The translations under genes were made by a program, and so were the position numbers. The notes beneath the pieces were generated by a model. That model ran no database searches, was not told where the DNA came from, and worked only from the letters and a program-made list of their open reading frames with translations. Shown here piece after piece: positions 23,498 through 33,670 of a stretch of DNA of 64,000 bases (positions within the stretch are counted from its first letter, which is position 1; the number at the start of each line of letters is the position of its first letter). Source of the stretch: Amorphophallus konjac. Lineage: Eukaryota > Streptophyta > Magnoliopsida > Alismatales > Araceae. Where the stretch lies: positions 1-64,000 of the forward strand of contig JAHNEJ010000085.1 in the NCBI GenBank assembly GCA_022559845.1, written 5' to 3'.

Positions 23498-23884
23498 TGA
23501 TATCAAGAAACAGAAGAATCCTCGTACGTACATCGTCGACACTTTATACTGAGAAGTATTTTACAATGTTTTCATCATCTACAATATGGCAAATTAAAGA
23601 TATGTAGAAGACCAGACAAGATAATTAATGGCCATCAAAAAGATCACATAAGAGATAATGGCCATCCAAATTACATGGAATCTAGAGAACATGCCACTTC
23701 CCTAATTAAGCAATCTAGTACATATAAGCAAGCAATTCGGAATAGAATAAAATTGCCGATCGAAGGTGTACATGTATTGGCTGTTTTAATCTGGACCCTC
23801 TGGCATATATTAATTGTTACAAAAGATACAAGTACCGTGCCCTGATATTGACAGCCATGCATGCATGCCACCAATATTCATTAA
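22140..23884 (-). repeat. NLR-cassette 3' flank, copy 2
   Basis: Downstream flank of NLR2, collinear with window positions 1-1,226 and extended by about 0.5 kb (22,830-23,450) that is shared only with the copies at 37,540 and 61,0xx. It includes the conserved (AT)n-(GA)n pair at 23,430-23,491 and 'gccatcaaaa' repeats just before the NLR stop. Probable 3' UTR/terminator lies within the last few hundred bases; exact end unknown. Confidence 0.78.
22784..22809 (+). repeat. Run of 26 consecutive G
   Basis: An uninterrupted guanine homopolymer, replacing the 'ctacggggg' found at the equivalent place in copy 1 (about 763-770). It is a likely assembly or sequencing length-error site and could form quadruplex structure. 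Confidence 0.9.
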
Positions 23885-26800
23885 TTAGTAAAGATGGAAG
23901 CCTTCGATGCCCTGTATCTTGAGGTAGTCAGCGCCTCCCTCACTGCAACGCTCAGCTAGCAGTGGACATTTTAGAAGATGGAACTCCAGCAACGAGGGTG
24001 GCAACCCCCCATCTGGCAGGCACTGGATTTCAGGGCAGTATGCTAACCTAAACCCCCGGAGTGAAGGGAGGGCGTGCAAGCTGGAAGGGAGGTACCGGAG
24101 GTTCTGACAGCCCCTAATTTCCAGCTCTTTCAGGGAGATGAGATGCTTCAACCCGTCTTCTTCCACGTCGGTGAAGGATATAAGCTTGTCGCAGTCCTGA
24201 ATCGTCAGGTCCCGTAGGAAGGGAACCCTCTTTGTCTTCTGAGAGTACCGGAGGAGCCACTCCAGAAGTGATCTGTCGCCAGTGACGAAACGTTCGAGTT
24301 GCCAAGTGTGACATCCAGAAATGCACGAGTCCTCCTCAAGGAAGGAGGAAGCCAAGCTACCACAGTGAGTGATGGTCAGGTCTCTGAGTGCGGTCAGCCG
24401 AAGCCAAATCTCCACCGGTAGCTCCTTCAGCTTGGGGCAGTAATTGAGAGCAAGACTTCGGAGGGAAGGGAAGAAGACCACCACTTGCCCACATCCCTGA
24501 TCAGGAGTTCTCGTCTCTTCCTCCAATATCCCTGCTGCATCCCACACCTCCCATTCTGGCATTGACTTAAACTCTAATTCCTCCAGGCAAGGGAAGAAGA
24601 CCTCGCCAGCTTGTTGGTGGTGGCACTGGTTGCCATCAACAATACTATTATTATTATTGATGCCCAAGAATCCAGTGCCCACCTTCTTCACACTAGAGGC
24701 ATTCGTTATCCTCAAGTGTTTAAGGGAGGGTAGCCGGCCTAGCGGTAGTGGCAGGTGCTCCCATCCAATGCACCAGCGGAGACTCAGGCTCACCAGGTTG
24801 GAGAGTGGGAGTGACGGTTCCATCATCCAGGTCGGGAGATGGATGCCACAAGTGCCGTGGATGTACAAGTCTTTGAGGTTTGGTGGAGGGGATAGGGCTT
24901 CAAGTACCTCACTCTGTAGTGTACCGTCCACTGCTGATCGTTGAGTAGACCAGAACAAGCGTAGCCCCTCTAGATGCACCTTGTCCTTCAAGCAAGCCAC
25001 CTCGGCCTCTCCCTTACTTTCCACATTTTCAATTTTTTCAATACTAAGAGACCCTCGAAGACAGTTCAAGCCTTTCAACTCCACTATCTTCCTTCCATCT
25101 GATCTGTCGACTTCGAACACCTCCAATTCTTGAAGAGCAGTCAATTTCCCGAGCCCTGGTATACGTGAGATTAACATTAGGTCTCCATGAAGATGCCGCA
25201 AGTTAACCAGCTTGCTCACACCCTCAGCAGCTGAACAAGCACGACCCAACCTCAGTGTCTGAAGGTTGCACAAAGTGTCAACAGGCATGTGTCGGATCCC
25301 AGTTTGCGAAAAGTTCAAGTACTTGACAGGGTTCAAAGATTTAATTGACTTTGGGAATTCTTTAATTTTAAGGCCCTCCAATTTCAGCACACGGAGGTAC
25401 TTGAATTCCGCCAAGAAATCCAAGTCAATTAATGCCTCCCCCAAGCAAATGAGATGCAAAGTACGTAATTTGTGGAATTTGCGGAGTTCCTCAACCTCCG
25501 TTGCTTGTAAGCGGATGCATGAAAATGACAAGTGACGGACTTGTTCCTCCTGGTCACCTGCAGATGCCATACGGTTCTCTATCCTATCATTCTCACTGAT
25601 CACACGCTTCCCCGATTTAAACACTTTCTGAGCATAATCATGGATAATGTCATGCATCACATACTTTTCATTAATGAACAGAAAGAAAGAACTGCGATAT
25701 AGATCTTCAAAATAATCATCGCCAGTGTCTTCCAACTCTCGACCCATTTCAGGCTTGAGATAACCCTGTGCCATCCACATCAGGACCAAATCCTTCCTGT
25801 CAAACCAGAAGTCTTTGGGAAATATCCCGCAATAAGCAAAACACAATCTCAAGTGCGGAGGTAGGTGCCGGTAGCTCAACTCTGTTACTTTAGTAACTAT
25901 GCATCCCTCTCCTGTCAATGGCCACTCTGTACTATTTAAAACCCATTCCCACTTCTTTGCGTCATGCAAATGTGCGCCCAAGAAGCCTCCTATCATTGAT
26001 GCTGCTAGGGGAACACCTTTCAGCTTCTCCACTATCTTTCTGCCTATCCCTTCTAGACGGGGATCTCTCTCAGACTTCACACCTTGAAATGCCCTTCTTT
26101 CAAAGATCCTCCAACAATGGTCATCCGACAACCTATCCAACTCGTGTATCGACACGTGGGGGCCCATAGTCTTGGCCACGTCCAACTTCCGTGTCGTCAC
26201 AACAATGACACTCCCTTCCCTTGCATCAGACAAAGGTACCCATAAGTCCTTCCAATCTGTATAATTGTTGTTCCAGACATCATCCCAAATGATCAAGAAT
26301 CTATGCTCGCGAACTCTTTCTTTTAGACGCGCTTGGAGACCACCTAAAGTACTGTTGATCATGTTAATGCCAGTGCCCTCATCCTCAATGATGTCTCTAA
26401 TCAGTCTTTTGGTGTCAAAATCCTCCCCTACGAAGACCCATCTTATCATGGTAAACCTTGCCTTCACTTCTTTGTCATCAAAAATGGCCTGAGCAAGAGT
26501 GGTCTTCCCCACCCCGCCAAACCCCACGATGGCAACCACGGATATCTTTGCTTCACATGAATTTCCACGACTTGCAGAACTAGAACAATTACTAGATGAA
26601 TCATCATCTCTATCTACGGATGCCAATAATTTCACCTTCATGGACCCTTCCTCCCTAAAAGGACTTGTCTCCCTGCTACTTCTAGTACGACTTTGATGTA
26701 ATTGGGACGGGCCCGACAAATTAACAAGGCCAAGGGATGACCCCATCTCTATAGACTCTCGCAGCCTCTGTTCGACATACTCAAACTTTTTGGCAATCTC

Positions 26801-27205
26801 TCGGCGGAAAGATACCGGGGTTGGATTAGAAATGCAGCAAGACAAAAAGCAATCGCTTACTAGACAAAGGCCGTCGTGCAGTCTGCTCCTCCCCCACCTT
26901 CGGAGTTTGGCGCTTCCTCCTGGTTGTAGAGTTGCTTCCGCGCCACACTCATCCAGCAAGCCTTCAATGTCATAAGCAATGTTCTCCAGCTTCCCAAGCC
27001 AACGCCTTACACCTTCCCTTTCAGTCTGATTACTGGCTTCTGCATCACGAAGATAGCCGTTGACCAGTTCCAGGTTTTGGGTGAGAGATTGAATCTTCTC
27101 ATTCACACCCGACAGGCGGGCAAACTCCTTACTAAAAAGAGTGACCGCCTTGTCAAGTGCCATGGTCAACAAATGGGAGGCGGCTGCTTCGCCTATCGCC
27201 GCCAT
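23885..27205 (-). CDS. CC-NB-LRR protein lacking the VGRE motif (NLR2)
   Basis: Open 1,106-codon paralogue of NLR1. Order: coiled coil (1-150, AYDIEGLLDE, with the EDVID-type acid replaced by G), P-loop GFGGVGKTT 228-236, kinase-2 FLIIWDDVW, RNBS-B GSVIVVTTR, GVPLAAS, RNBS-D CFAYCGIFPKDF, MHD in YVMHDIIHDY, then LRRs to the end. Compared with NLR1, an in-frame 33-bp deletion between residues 188 and 189 removes LFVGREEKIKE, the conserved pre-P-loop VGRE segment that helps hold the adenine in NB-ARC proteins. A 13-residue Ser/Asn-rich insertion follows at about 203-215. All other switch motifs remain, so it may be impaired, altered in nucleotide handling, or a sensor/decoy. Start chosen by alignment with NLR1; its extra N-terminal HLLT-containing segment is unique. 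Confidence 0.93.
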   Translation of the reverse strand: MAAIGEAAASHLLTMALDKAVTLFSKEFARLSGVNEKIQSLTQNLELVNGYLRDAEASNQTEREGVRRWLGKLENIAYDIEGLLDECGAEATLQPGGSAKLRRWGRSRLHDGLCLVSDCFLSCCISNPTPVSFRREIAKKFEYVEQRLRESIEMGSSLGLVNLSGPSQLHQSRTRSSRETSPFREEGSMKVKLLASVDRDDDSSSNCSSSASRGNSCEAKISVVAIVGFGGVGKTTLAQAIFDDKEVKARFTMIRWVFVGEDFDTKRLIRDIIEDEGTGINMINSTLGGLQARLKERVREHRFLIIWDDVWNNNYTDWKDLWVPLSDAREGSVIVVTTRKLDVAKTMGPHVSIHELDRLSDDHCWRIFERRAFQGVKSERDPRLEGIGRKIVEKLKGVPLAASMIGGFLGAHLHDAKKWEWVLNSTEWPLTGEGCIVTKVTELSYRHLPPHLRLCFAYCGIFPKDFWFDRKDLVLMWMAQGYLKPEMGRELEDTGDDYFEDLYRSSFFLFINEKYVMHDIIHDYAQKVFKSGKRVISENDRIENRMASAGDQEEQVRHLSFSCIRLQATEVEELRKFHKLRTLHLICLGEALIDLDFLAEFKYLRVLKLEGLKIKEFPKSIKSLNPVKYLNFSQTGIRHMPVDTLCNLQTLRLGRACSAAEGVSKLVNLRHLHGDLMLISRIPGLGKLTALQELEVFEVDRSDGRKIVELKGLNCLRGSLSIEKIENVESKGEAEVACLKDKVHLEGLRLFWSTQRSAVDGTLQSEVLEALSPPPNLKDLYIHGTCGIHLPTWMMEPSLPLSNLVSLSLRWCIGWEHLPLPLGRLPSLKHLRITNASSVKKVGTGFLGINNNNSIVDGNQCHHQQAGEVFFPCLEELEFKSMPEWEVWDAAGILEEETRTPDQGCGQVVVFFPSLRSLALNYCPKLKELPVEIWLRLTALRDLTITHCGSLASSFLEEDSCISGCHTWQLERFVTGDRSLLEWLLRYSQKTKRVPFLRDLTIQDCDKLISFTDVEEDGLKHLISLKELEIRGCQNLRYLPSSLHALPSLRGFRLAYCPEIQCLPDGGLPPSLLEFHLLKCPLLAERCSEGGADYLKIQGIEGFHLY

Positions 27206-27244
27206 TAATTGGGAAAGCTGATTTCTCCTCCCAATGCAGCAGTG

Positions 27245-27333
27245 CTACAACAAAACAAGAAGAGACAAACCGGCCGTGAGAGGAGTGAATGCATATAATA
27301 TTAATGCATTGAAGGGAATTAAGATCTACTTAC
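27245..27333 (-). other. Probable 5'-UTR intron of NLR2
   Basis: Minus-strand donor GTAAGTAG at 27,333 and acceptor TTTTGTTGTAG ending at 27,245 give an 89-bp intron about 40 bases upstream of the ATG, in the same position as in NLR1. The conserved sites with changed internal length support genuine splicing. Confidence 0.6.
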
Positions 27334-27548
27334 TTCTCCGTCGTCCATTACATATATACACACACGAGACAGATGAATATATATATATATATATTTATTT
27401 ATGATATATAGATGAAGCACACCTCCCCCCTGGCCAATATATATGGGTGTGCTTTATTTTATAACACCTAATTAGAATGGACAACCTGAATGCTCAGCAT
27501 GTGGCACCGCGGCAGGCCGCGTCTGTTGAAGGAGATAAGTGCGGATTT
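27334..27548 (-). promoter_or_regulatory. NLR2 upstream flank (truncated)
   Basis: Collinear with the NLR1 leader/promoter, including a (TA)n tract and 'aatgctcagcatgtggcacc'. Homology stops abruptly after 'aagtgcggatttgga' at about 27,548, where unrelated sequence begins. NLR2 therefore has only about 215 bp of the ancestral promoter left upstream of its leader intron. Confidence 0.55.
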
Positions 27549-28200
27549 GGACCAGTGGATTGATGCAGGACGAGAAGCTCAGTGGCCAGCAAAATCAAAA
27601 TGCCCCAAAGAATGTATAAGAGTCTACAAATAACCTGAGCTACAGACCAACATGCAACATCTCATATATTGTCCACCCTGTTGCAACCAGAGTTGGCTAA
27701 AGTCATCGCTTGCAACCAGATCCAGATCTACCTTGGGCTCTCAGTTAAACAGAAGCAAGCCGGCTCCTCTTATAATCAAAGAGCAGACATGGAAGGTGAT
27801 CTGAAGTCCAAATCTTCACAAGGCAATTGCTACCAAGATCACCCATTTCCTTCGGGAATGGATCACACACATGCTAGCTCAACGTTCGAATGGAAAGACA
27901 TGTGACTGTACCACACAATTAGTTCAACCTTTGGATGGAGTCTCTTCCCGGATCCATGGGGCAAGTGGAGTTGTACCCAGATCTGATCAGAAAGGAGAAT
28001 ACACAAGAAAACAGACCCGGCCCATTTTGTTATAGCCTGACTCTGATCCGTGATGAACCGATGATGATTGACGCAGAATCAAATGCCAACAGGATTTAAA
28101 ATCCTTCAACAAATTTAAACAATGGTCAACATCGGAAAAAAATAGTCTTCAAGCCAGCCACTTTGTTTATTTGTTCCTCTTCTGTCATGGTGCCTCCTTC
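27549..28200. other. Unassigned spacer upstream of NLR2
   Basis: Moderate-GC sequence unlike the NLR flanks. A short plus-strand frame at 27,669-27,905 (78 codons) has no recognisable domain. No terminal repeats or target duplications were found to delimit it as a transposon. Confidence 0.5.
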
Positions 28201-28940
28201 AAATCATCTGAACAGATGTCTCACCTGGTGATGGTGACCGCAGCAGACCGGCACTGTGGGTGGCGACGATCGGCCAGGGAGCAGCAAGGCCGGAGGTGAG
28301 CAGGCCGTGGGTGGCCGCAGCAGGGAGGGTCACCGAGGTGGTAGCAGCGCTCGGCAGAGCTTGCGGCGGCGAGCGGCTGGGAAGACCCGCGAGCGGCGCG
28401 GTGGGGTGACGGACAGCCGGGAAAGGAGGCTTCAACGGCTTCAGACGGCGGACGTGCGAGGATGGGGGCCGCAGCCGAGGGCCGCGGTCGTAGCAGGGCC
28501 ACACGGTGGCGCCTGCGCAGAGCGGCAGCAAAAGCCGTGGCGGCGGAGGGCGAATGTGCGCAGGGGAGACGTTTGCCGGCGGCGCCGGGAACAGGCAGCC
28601 GGTGCCGGTGGGTGCGTGGGCGGAGGTGGATGGTCCGCTCGAGCAACAGCGGCCGCAGACGCCCTGCTGCCGCGGTGGCAGCCGCACCCGTTGCAGGCAG
28701 GTGGTGCAACGAAAGGGGCAGGAAAAAAGAAAAACAAAGAAAAGATGTGTGTGTGTGTGGTGTGAGATGTGAGTGCCTGTGACGTGGCGCCCGGGAGCTT
28801 AATGCGATGGGAGCTGAGAAGAGAACAAAAGGTAGAAGAAGAAGAGGGGTCGTGGCTTCCGCCGGGAGAAGATTAGGGTTTCGGACTCACGCCAAGAAGA
28901 GGGGAAGGTTGGGCATCTCACGCAAACACACAAAGCGGTG
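28200..28940. other. GC-rich island, possibly TE leader or captured gene 5' end
   Basis: A sharply GC-rich, CpG-rich stretch in AT-rich surroundings, open in several frames on both strands as expected from base composition alone. No frame shows a family motif; alanine/arginine/glycine-rich translations are low-complexity. On the minus strand it lies downstream of a promoter-like repeat (28,945-29,040). Confidence 0.4.
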
Positions 28941-28944
28941 CCAT

Positions 28945-29040
28945 AAATTTTCATCTAATCATTACTTAATCTTGGTTAGAGTTAGATTCTCTTATTTATA
29001 GAGAAATATAATTACAAATAGATCCAAATTATTGTTTACT
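28945..29040 (-). repeat. Dispersed LTR-like repeat, inverted copy at 33,785-33,865
   Basis: Contains 'gttagattctcttatttata' and 'ttttcatctaatcattactt', which recur as the reverse complement at 33,785-33,865 ('ctataaataagagaatctaa'). The shared core continues into 'tgttacagt' / 'gacatcgat' sequence. It may be a retroelement promoter region; no complete element could be delimited. Confidence 0.55.
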
Positions 29041-29344
29041 TTGACATCGATAATATCTTAACTATTAAAATTAATAAAAATACATAATCTATTTAATAAA
29101 CTCTAAACTAAAACATATCATAAATTAATTATAAAAATATAAGAAAATGATAAAAATAATCTTCAACCCGAATCTCTTCAATAGTTCCTGATAAATTTGC
29201 ATCTTCAAATATAATCGGTGTAACTCACTCCGCATCATGGATTCTCCCCATTTTCTTTTAATGTCATGATTGATGAAGATGTGTGAATAGAAAAAAAAAT
29301 GCCCCAAAAAAGGAGTATGATATTACAAGAGAGAGCATCAAAGT

Positions 29345-29645
29345 TAATTAAGGGGAGAGGAGGGGCGTCATCGGTTGGAAAGGGGAGGGGGGTTCCCACG
29401 GTGGCGGTCGACGGCGAGGGGACGGGACGGGGGGGGGGGGGTCGGTTGGGGAGGGGAGGGGGGTGGTCAATGGCAAACCGGAGGGGAGGGGAGGGGCGTC
29501 GATTGGGAAGGGGAGGGGGGTTCCCGCGGCGGCGGCCGGCGGCGAGGGGAGGGGGGGTCGGTTAGGGAGGGGAGGGGGTCAGTGGCAAACCGGAGGGGAG
29601 GGGAGGGGCGTTGGTTGGGAAGGGGATGGGGGTTCCCGCGGCGAC
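29345..29645 (+). repeat. G-rich minisatellite (about 2.5 copies)
   Basis: Units contain 'aaggggagg', 'gttcccgcggcggcgg', 'ggcgagggg' and 'caaaccggagggg'. The 'gttccc' landmark lies at about 29,391, 29,520 and 29,632, giving periods of about 130 and 112 bp. Long G-tracts are concentrated on the plus strand, so quadruplex formation is plausible. Overlapping open frames are composition artefacts. Confidence 0.75.
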
Positions 29646-29929
29646 AACAAACACGGGCTAAAAAAAAAGACAGAGGGTGAGGGGGGACATACCGGCGACG
29701 ATCGTCTGAGCTCCAACGACGATGAATTCGGCGGGGACGGCGAGGGAGGCGGGCACGGATGCGAGCTACCACGAATGGCGTGGGCACGACGGCGAGGACG
29801 TCGACGACGGCGGTGAGGATGGCTACACTAGCGAAGGTGAGCTCCAGTGGGCTCTCGTCAGCAGGGAGAGAGTGGAAAGAGAGAGTGCCCGAAGAGAGTG
29901 TGACTGAGTGGGAGGGAGAGGGTTCGGTC

Positions 29930-30206
29930 GCGGGGTAAGGGAAGAACTTCCGACGGATTTGCGACGGAAATAAGTTCCGTCAGAAAAGTCATCTGAGTTT
30001 GAATTTTGTGCCGCGAATTTTAGAATATTTTCCGATGGATTATTTTTCGTCGTAATAGCCGTCGAAAATTCCGACGGATATTGATCTGTCGAAAATACCG
30101 AGGAAATTTCGGACGTACTATGATTCATCGTAATTTCTGACAGATATTCTGACGAAAAATAATCCGTCAAAAAATTATGTCGCTAATACCGCATTTTCTT
30201 ATAGTG
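29930..30206 (-). mobile_element. CACTA-type transposon terminus
   Basis: On the minus strand, 30,206 begins CACTATAAGAAAATGCGG, a canonical CACTA terminus. It is followed by clustered subterminal motifs of the TCCGACGGA/TTCCGTCG type (29,945-30,180). The opposite terminus was not found in the window to the left, so the element is either rearranged or its other end has diverged. The abutting sequence at 30,207 ('ggccgctaaagg') belongs to an older LTR-like repeat. Confidence 0.7.
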
Positions 30207-31052
30207 GGCCGCTAAAGGGGCCTAGCGGTCCCTAGTAGGACCGCAACCCCAACCTGAGCATGGAAATGACGGGAGCGGCCAAAAAATTCGATCCACGCCC
30301 CAATCATCCCCCGATGATGGGGAAACAAAGGGGAATTCATCCCCAACCCTCCTAGCATGATTCTATACCCATAGAACGGTCAAAAATCCCGAGAAATGAG
30401 ATATCCGGCGCTCAAGCCCCAAACATGGATTTTCACCCTCCTAGCTTAAAAACACTCCTCTCGACCTCTCCTCGGCCTAGAAATCGCAGGGAAAGCAGGA
30501 ATGATGGTAAGGATTCGTCCCCCTACCTCAAGGAAGTTCGAAAGGCGCCGAATCACCGCCGATCTTGAAATCACGTTCAAAAACCCCAATCTCCACGCCC
30601 CTCGCCGCGAGAACAACACCACCGCGATCACTACCCCGCTGCCGTCATTACCACCTCGGCCGGCCGTCTGCAGCCGGAGGAGGAAGGGGACGCCGCAGGC
30701 CGGGCATGGGGAGAGTTGCAGCGATCGGGAGAGGGGGGAAACTCCAACAGGAAGAAGAAGAGAAAAAGAAGAATAAGAAAAAGGAAGAAAATGAGGGGTA
30801 TTTATTGAAAATATCGAAAATCAAAAAATAGGAAAAAATAGAAAAATTTATTTTCTCGATCCTCGGAACACGTTTGACGCACTGGTACCGTTCCGGAGTA
30901 GGAGAACGCAACGGTTCACCCTATACATGGTTTCGAAGGTCCGTCAGGAAAAAATACGCGTGAACCACAAAACGCGCTCTGGGACCCATGAAAGTGATTC
31001 GAAACCCACGGATCATGATCCAAAAAATGTCTTAAAAATCCGGGACATTACA
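30207..31052 (-). mobile_element. Partial LTR (Ty3/gypsy-like), minus orientation
   Basis: On the minus strand, 31,052 starts TGTAATGTCCCGGATTTT, typical of plant gypsy LTR starts. The sequence continues through 'ggttcgtttcgaatcac'-like text to a purine-rich stretch at 30,720-30,800 and is cut at the CACTA end. Related termini occur at 7,850, 8,160 and 19,092. No coding part is attached. Confidence 0.55.
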
Positions 31053-31930
31053 ATTTACACGGCCCAAAGGTCCTCCACAGTCTTCGCGGCCCAATAAGTG
31101 ATAGTTCCAATATGACCCACTTACTATGGAATCCCAGTTAAAAGGACCAACAAGGCCTACCGAGCCTTGACTCGGTCGCCCGAATGAAAGCCTCCCCAAT
31201 GCTCAGGAAAAGCCCAAGAGGCGACTAATTAAATCGAGTCATACAGAGATAGATAAGATGCTCTCTCAGGGATGCCCAAATCTCGGACTCTCTGCCTAGG
31301 CATAGAATATCTCTTATTTCTCAAGGATCAACCCGTTGTCAAGACTCCTTAATGAGCTAGGGTGAATTCCTCGCGGTTGGGCTGAACTTCCGATCCAACT
31401 CCACGCGTGCCTTACTTTGAGCCGCCTCGACTTTCTCTACCCGTGCCATGCGTTACACGGCCTCAGCACCCAACTGAGCTAGAAAGAGATCTCCCTACAT
31501 GACCCTCTCAAGGAGTGTCAGGGAGGAGTAACCCTGAAGCTCAGCTCGGATAGAGGGAGTCGCCGGTGATCGGCAATAATCGTAGATAGAAGCCCGGAGG
31601 GTGAACCGCCCCCGTTGGGGGTCAGGACCACCCTCGTTCCGCGGAAGTGTTTTATATATTTATTTTCCAGTAATTTAGTTACTTAGTTTGGACTCCATTA
31701 AATTTAAAAAGTGTTTTAGATATTAGTATATCGATCTAGCTAATTGTTGTTTAAGAATTAAAGATTTTTTTACGTAAATCTATCTAAATATTAATTATGT
31801 CAAATATATCTCTCATTTAAATATATTATCAAAATTATCTTCTATTTAATTTTAAATGTTAAAGTTATATCTCTACAGTTTACCGACGTCAACGAGAGTT
31901 GGAATATTCTACGAAATATCTCATCTACCG
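31053..31930. other. Spacer, probable retroelement debris
   Basis: Moderate-GC sequence (31,053-31,650) with no open frame or known motif; it adjoins the LTR start at 31,052 and so could be the internal or flanking part of that element. From 31,650 to 31,930 it is plain AT-rich DNA. A minus-strand 'tagctcagttggg' near 31,483 resembles a tRNA A-box but no tRNA fold follows. Confidence 0.5.
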
Positions 31931-31949
31931 CTGGTAGGTGTAAATGGAC

Positions 31950-32160
31950 GACCCGAGTGCTGAGCGTGGCACCGCTGTTGAAGGAGACAAGTGCGGATTG
32001 GATCTGCCAATGGCCCGTAGCAGCAGCTCCACGGCAATGAACAAGCAGGACAAAGCTTTCGCTGTCAGCATGTCTGGATGCAATCGTCTACATTTGGTCC
32101 AGTGCATTCTCTCCATTAATTGTCTTTTAATATGCCATGATTGATGAAGATGTGTGAAAA
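31950..32160. repeat. Orphan fragment of NLR 5' flank
   Basis: Contains 'gctgagcgtggcacc', 'aagtgcggattggatctgcc' and 'gcagctccacggcaat', matching the NLR1 leader at 4,860-4,955, but there is no receptor next to it. A further piece ('gcaaagctttcgct...acatgtctggatgc') recurs at 34,685-34,718. Confidence 0.7.
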
Positions 32161-32479
32161 GGAAAAAAAAATGCCCCCCCCAAAAAAAAGAGTATGATAT
32201 TACAAGAGATCGAGAGCAACGAGAACTTTAGCTTTCACTCATATATATATATCCATCTAAGTTAATTAATCAAACATGAGTCGAAGACGTATATATAAAA
32301 GATCGAAGAATCTGTAAAAATGGATACATGATCTCCCATTGTCGCTTCTCATGAGGCGGCCGGCCGGGAGACTCGGATGCACATTATAAATTTTGAAATC
32401 CAATATAATCTATCATATATATCTCAGCTATATGATATGATAAGTGGGATACAATATTTAGTCTTTTTTTATTGAAACG

Positions 32480-32826
32480 AATATGCAAAATTCTCTAGTT
32501 CACAACTTCACACGCAAGACACGGCAGCAAATTAAAAGGAGGAGGACTCATTCGTTGCTTTGCTTATCGACCGGTTTGGCTATTGCTTTTAGGGGAGAGC
32601 TAGACGTTAGGTGGACTTCACATGATCTACGGGGGCATTCGTCATCCAATATATATAAAAGCTCGGTTCTTGCCGCTGCATTCGCTAAACAGATATTCGT
32701 TGCTTTGCTTACACCGTCCACAGATTCGTCGTGGTTGCTGCTCGCTGCTTACACGATCAAGAATAGTTAAAGCAAAAAGCAACATGACTTCATTCATTGA
32801 TAGCCAGTTGCATGAATGCCCCCACA

Positions 32827-32889
<63 letters not shown>

Positions 32890-33335
32890 CAATTACACCC
32901 GTGGCAAGCAAAGCAAGCACATAAAGGAAAAGATTCGTGTTCGTTGCCACCCCCTCCTCCTCCTTATACACATCGATTCTTTGCTTGCACACACAAAAGT
33001 AAAAAGCAAAAAGCAAAAAAAGAAAGAAAGAGTAGGAAAAAGAAAGCTAGATTCGTTGCTGGAAAGCTACTCCTACTACAAATACTTAATTCGTTAACCA
33101 GAATAACTGCAGAACACAATTTAAAACTTGTGACATTAAAAATTATATTGAAAATTTGTGACATTAAAAATTATATTAAAACTTGTGACATTAAAAATTA
33201 TATTCACGTATTTATTTACTTGTGTCTTAAATATTGATTTGTTCGTTCATATAATCTGACATGAACCTTTTATGATATAAATAACGCTCAACGTACGTCG
33301 TACGTCGAGAATATTCGTTGTTGGATAGCTATCCC

Positions 33336-33371
<36 letters not shown>

Positions 33372-33670
33372 TCGGTAACCGAGACTTACCATTATCCTTT
33401 TTTAGTATCTGTTGCTGCTGGACCAACATATATACAACAGTTTGTGCTACATTAATTAAGGTGTACCGTGCGTCCGGACACAATTAAACTACTCGGACCA
33501 TATACATTGTAACATACACACGTTAATGTTTTGAAAGAATATTTTATCCCATTTCATTCTTCAAATCTTGTTATACGTTTGCATATATTTTGGTTCAATT
33601 ACAGTTAGTTAATGAGCATAAAATCTAAATGTCTGCATGTATATTGTTATAATATATATGAGAACATTTT
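32480..33670. repeat. Duplicated NLR-5'-flank-like segment, copy 2
   Basis: Second copy of 9,540-10,330, including 'gctcggttcttgccgctgca' (32,663) and a 54-bp (TA)n run at 32,828-32,884. It is interrupted by a small local triplication of 'acttgtgacattaaaaatta' (33,126-33,200) and extra sequence at 33,210-33,590 before homology resumes at 33,595. Confidence 0.65.

Noticed and set aside
23321..23542. Frames with Ser-Leu or Arg-Glu runs around (GA)n tracts (also at 38,683-39,015 and 61,511-61,880)
   Set aside because: Dipeptide runs are translations of microsatellites and the flanking frames are not preserved among the four flank copies.
27669..27905. 78-codon plus-strand frame upstream of NLR2
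   Set aside because: No family resemblance, no conserved copy in the window, and length is compatible with chance; recorded only within the spacer entry.
28221..28765. Several overlapping 90-169 codon frames on both strands
   Set aside because: All fall in a very GC-rich island where stop codons are rare; translations are Ala/Arg/Gly/Pro-rich without any domain.
29299..29816. Gly/Arg-rich frames of 88-117 codons
   Set aside because: Explained by the G-rich minisatellite; reading frames shift between repeat units (130 and 112 bp).
31440..31510. Possible tRNA on the minus strand ('tagctcagttggg')
   Set aside because: An A-box-like string is present but no B-box, anticodon arm or acceptor pairing could be found.
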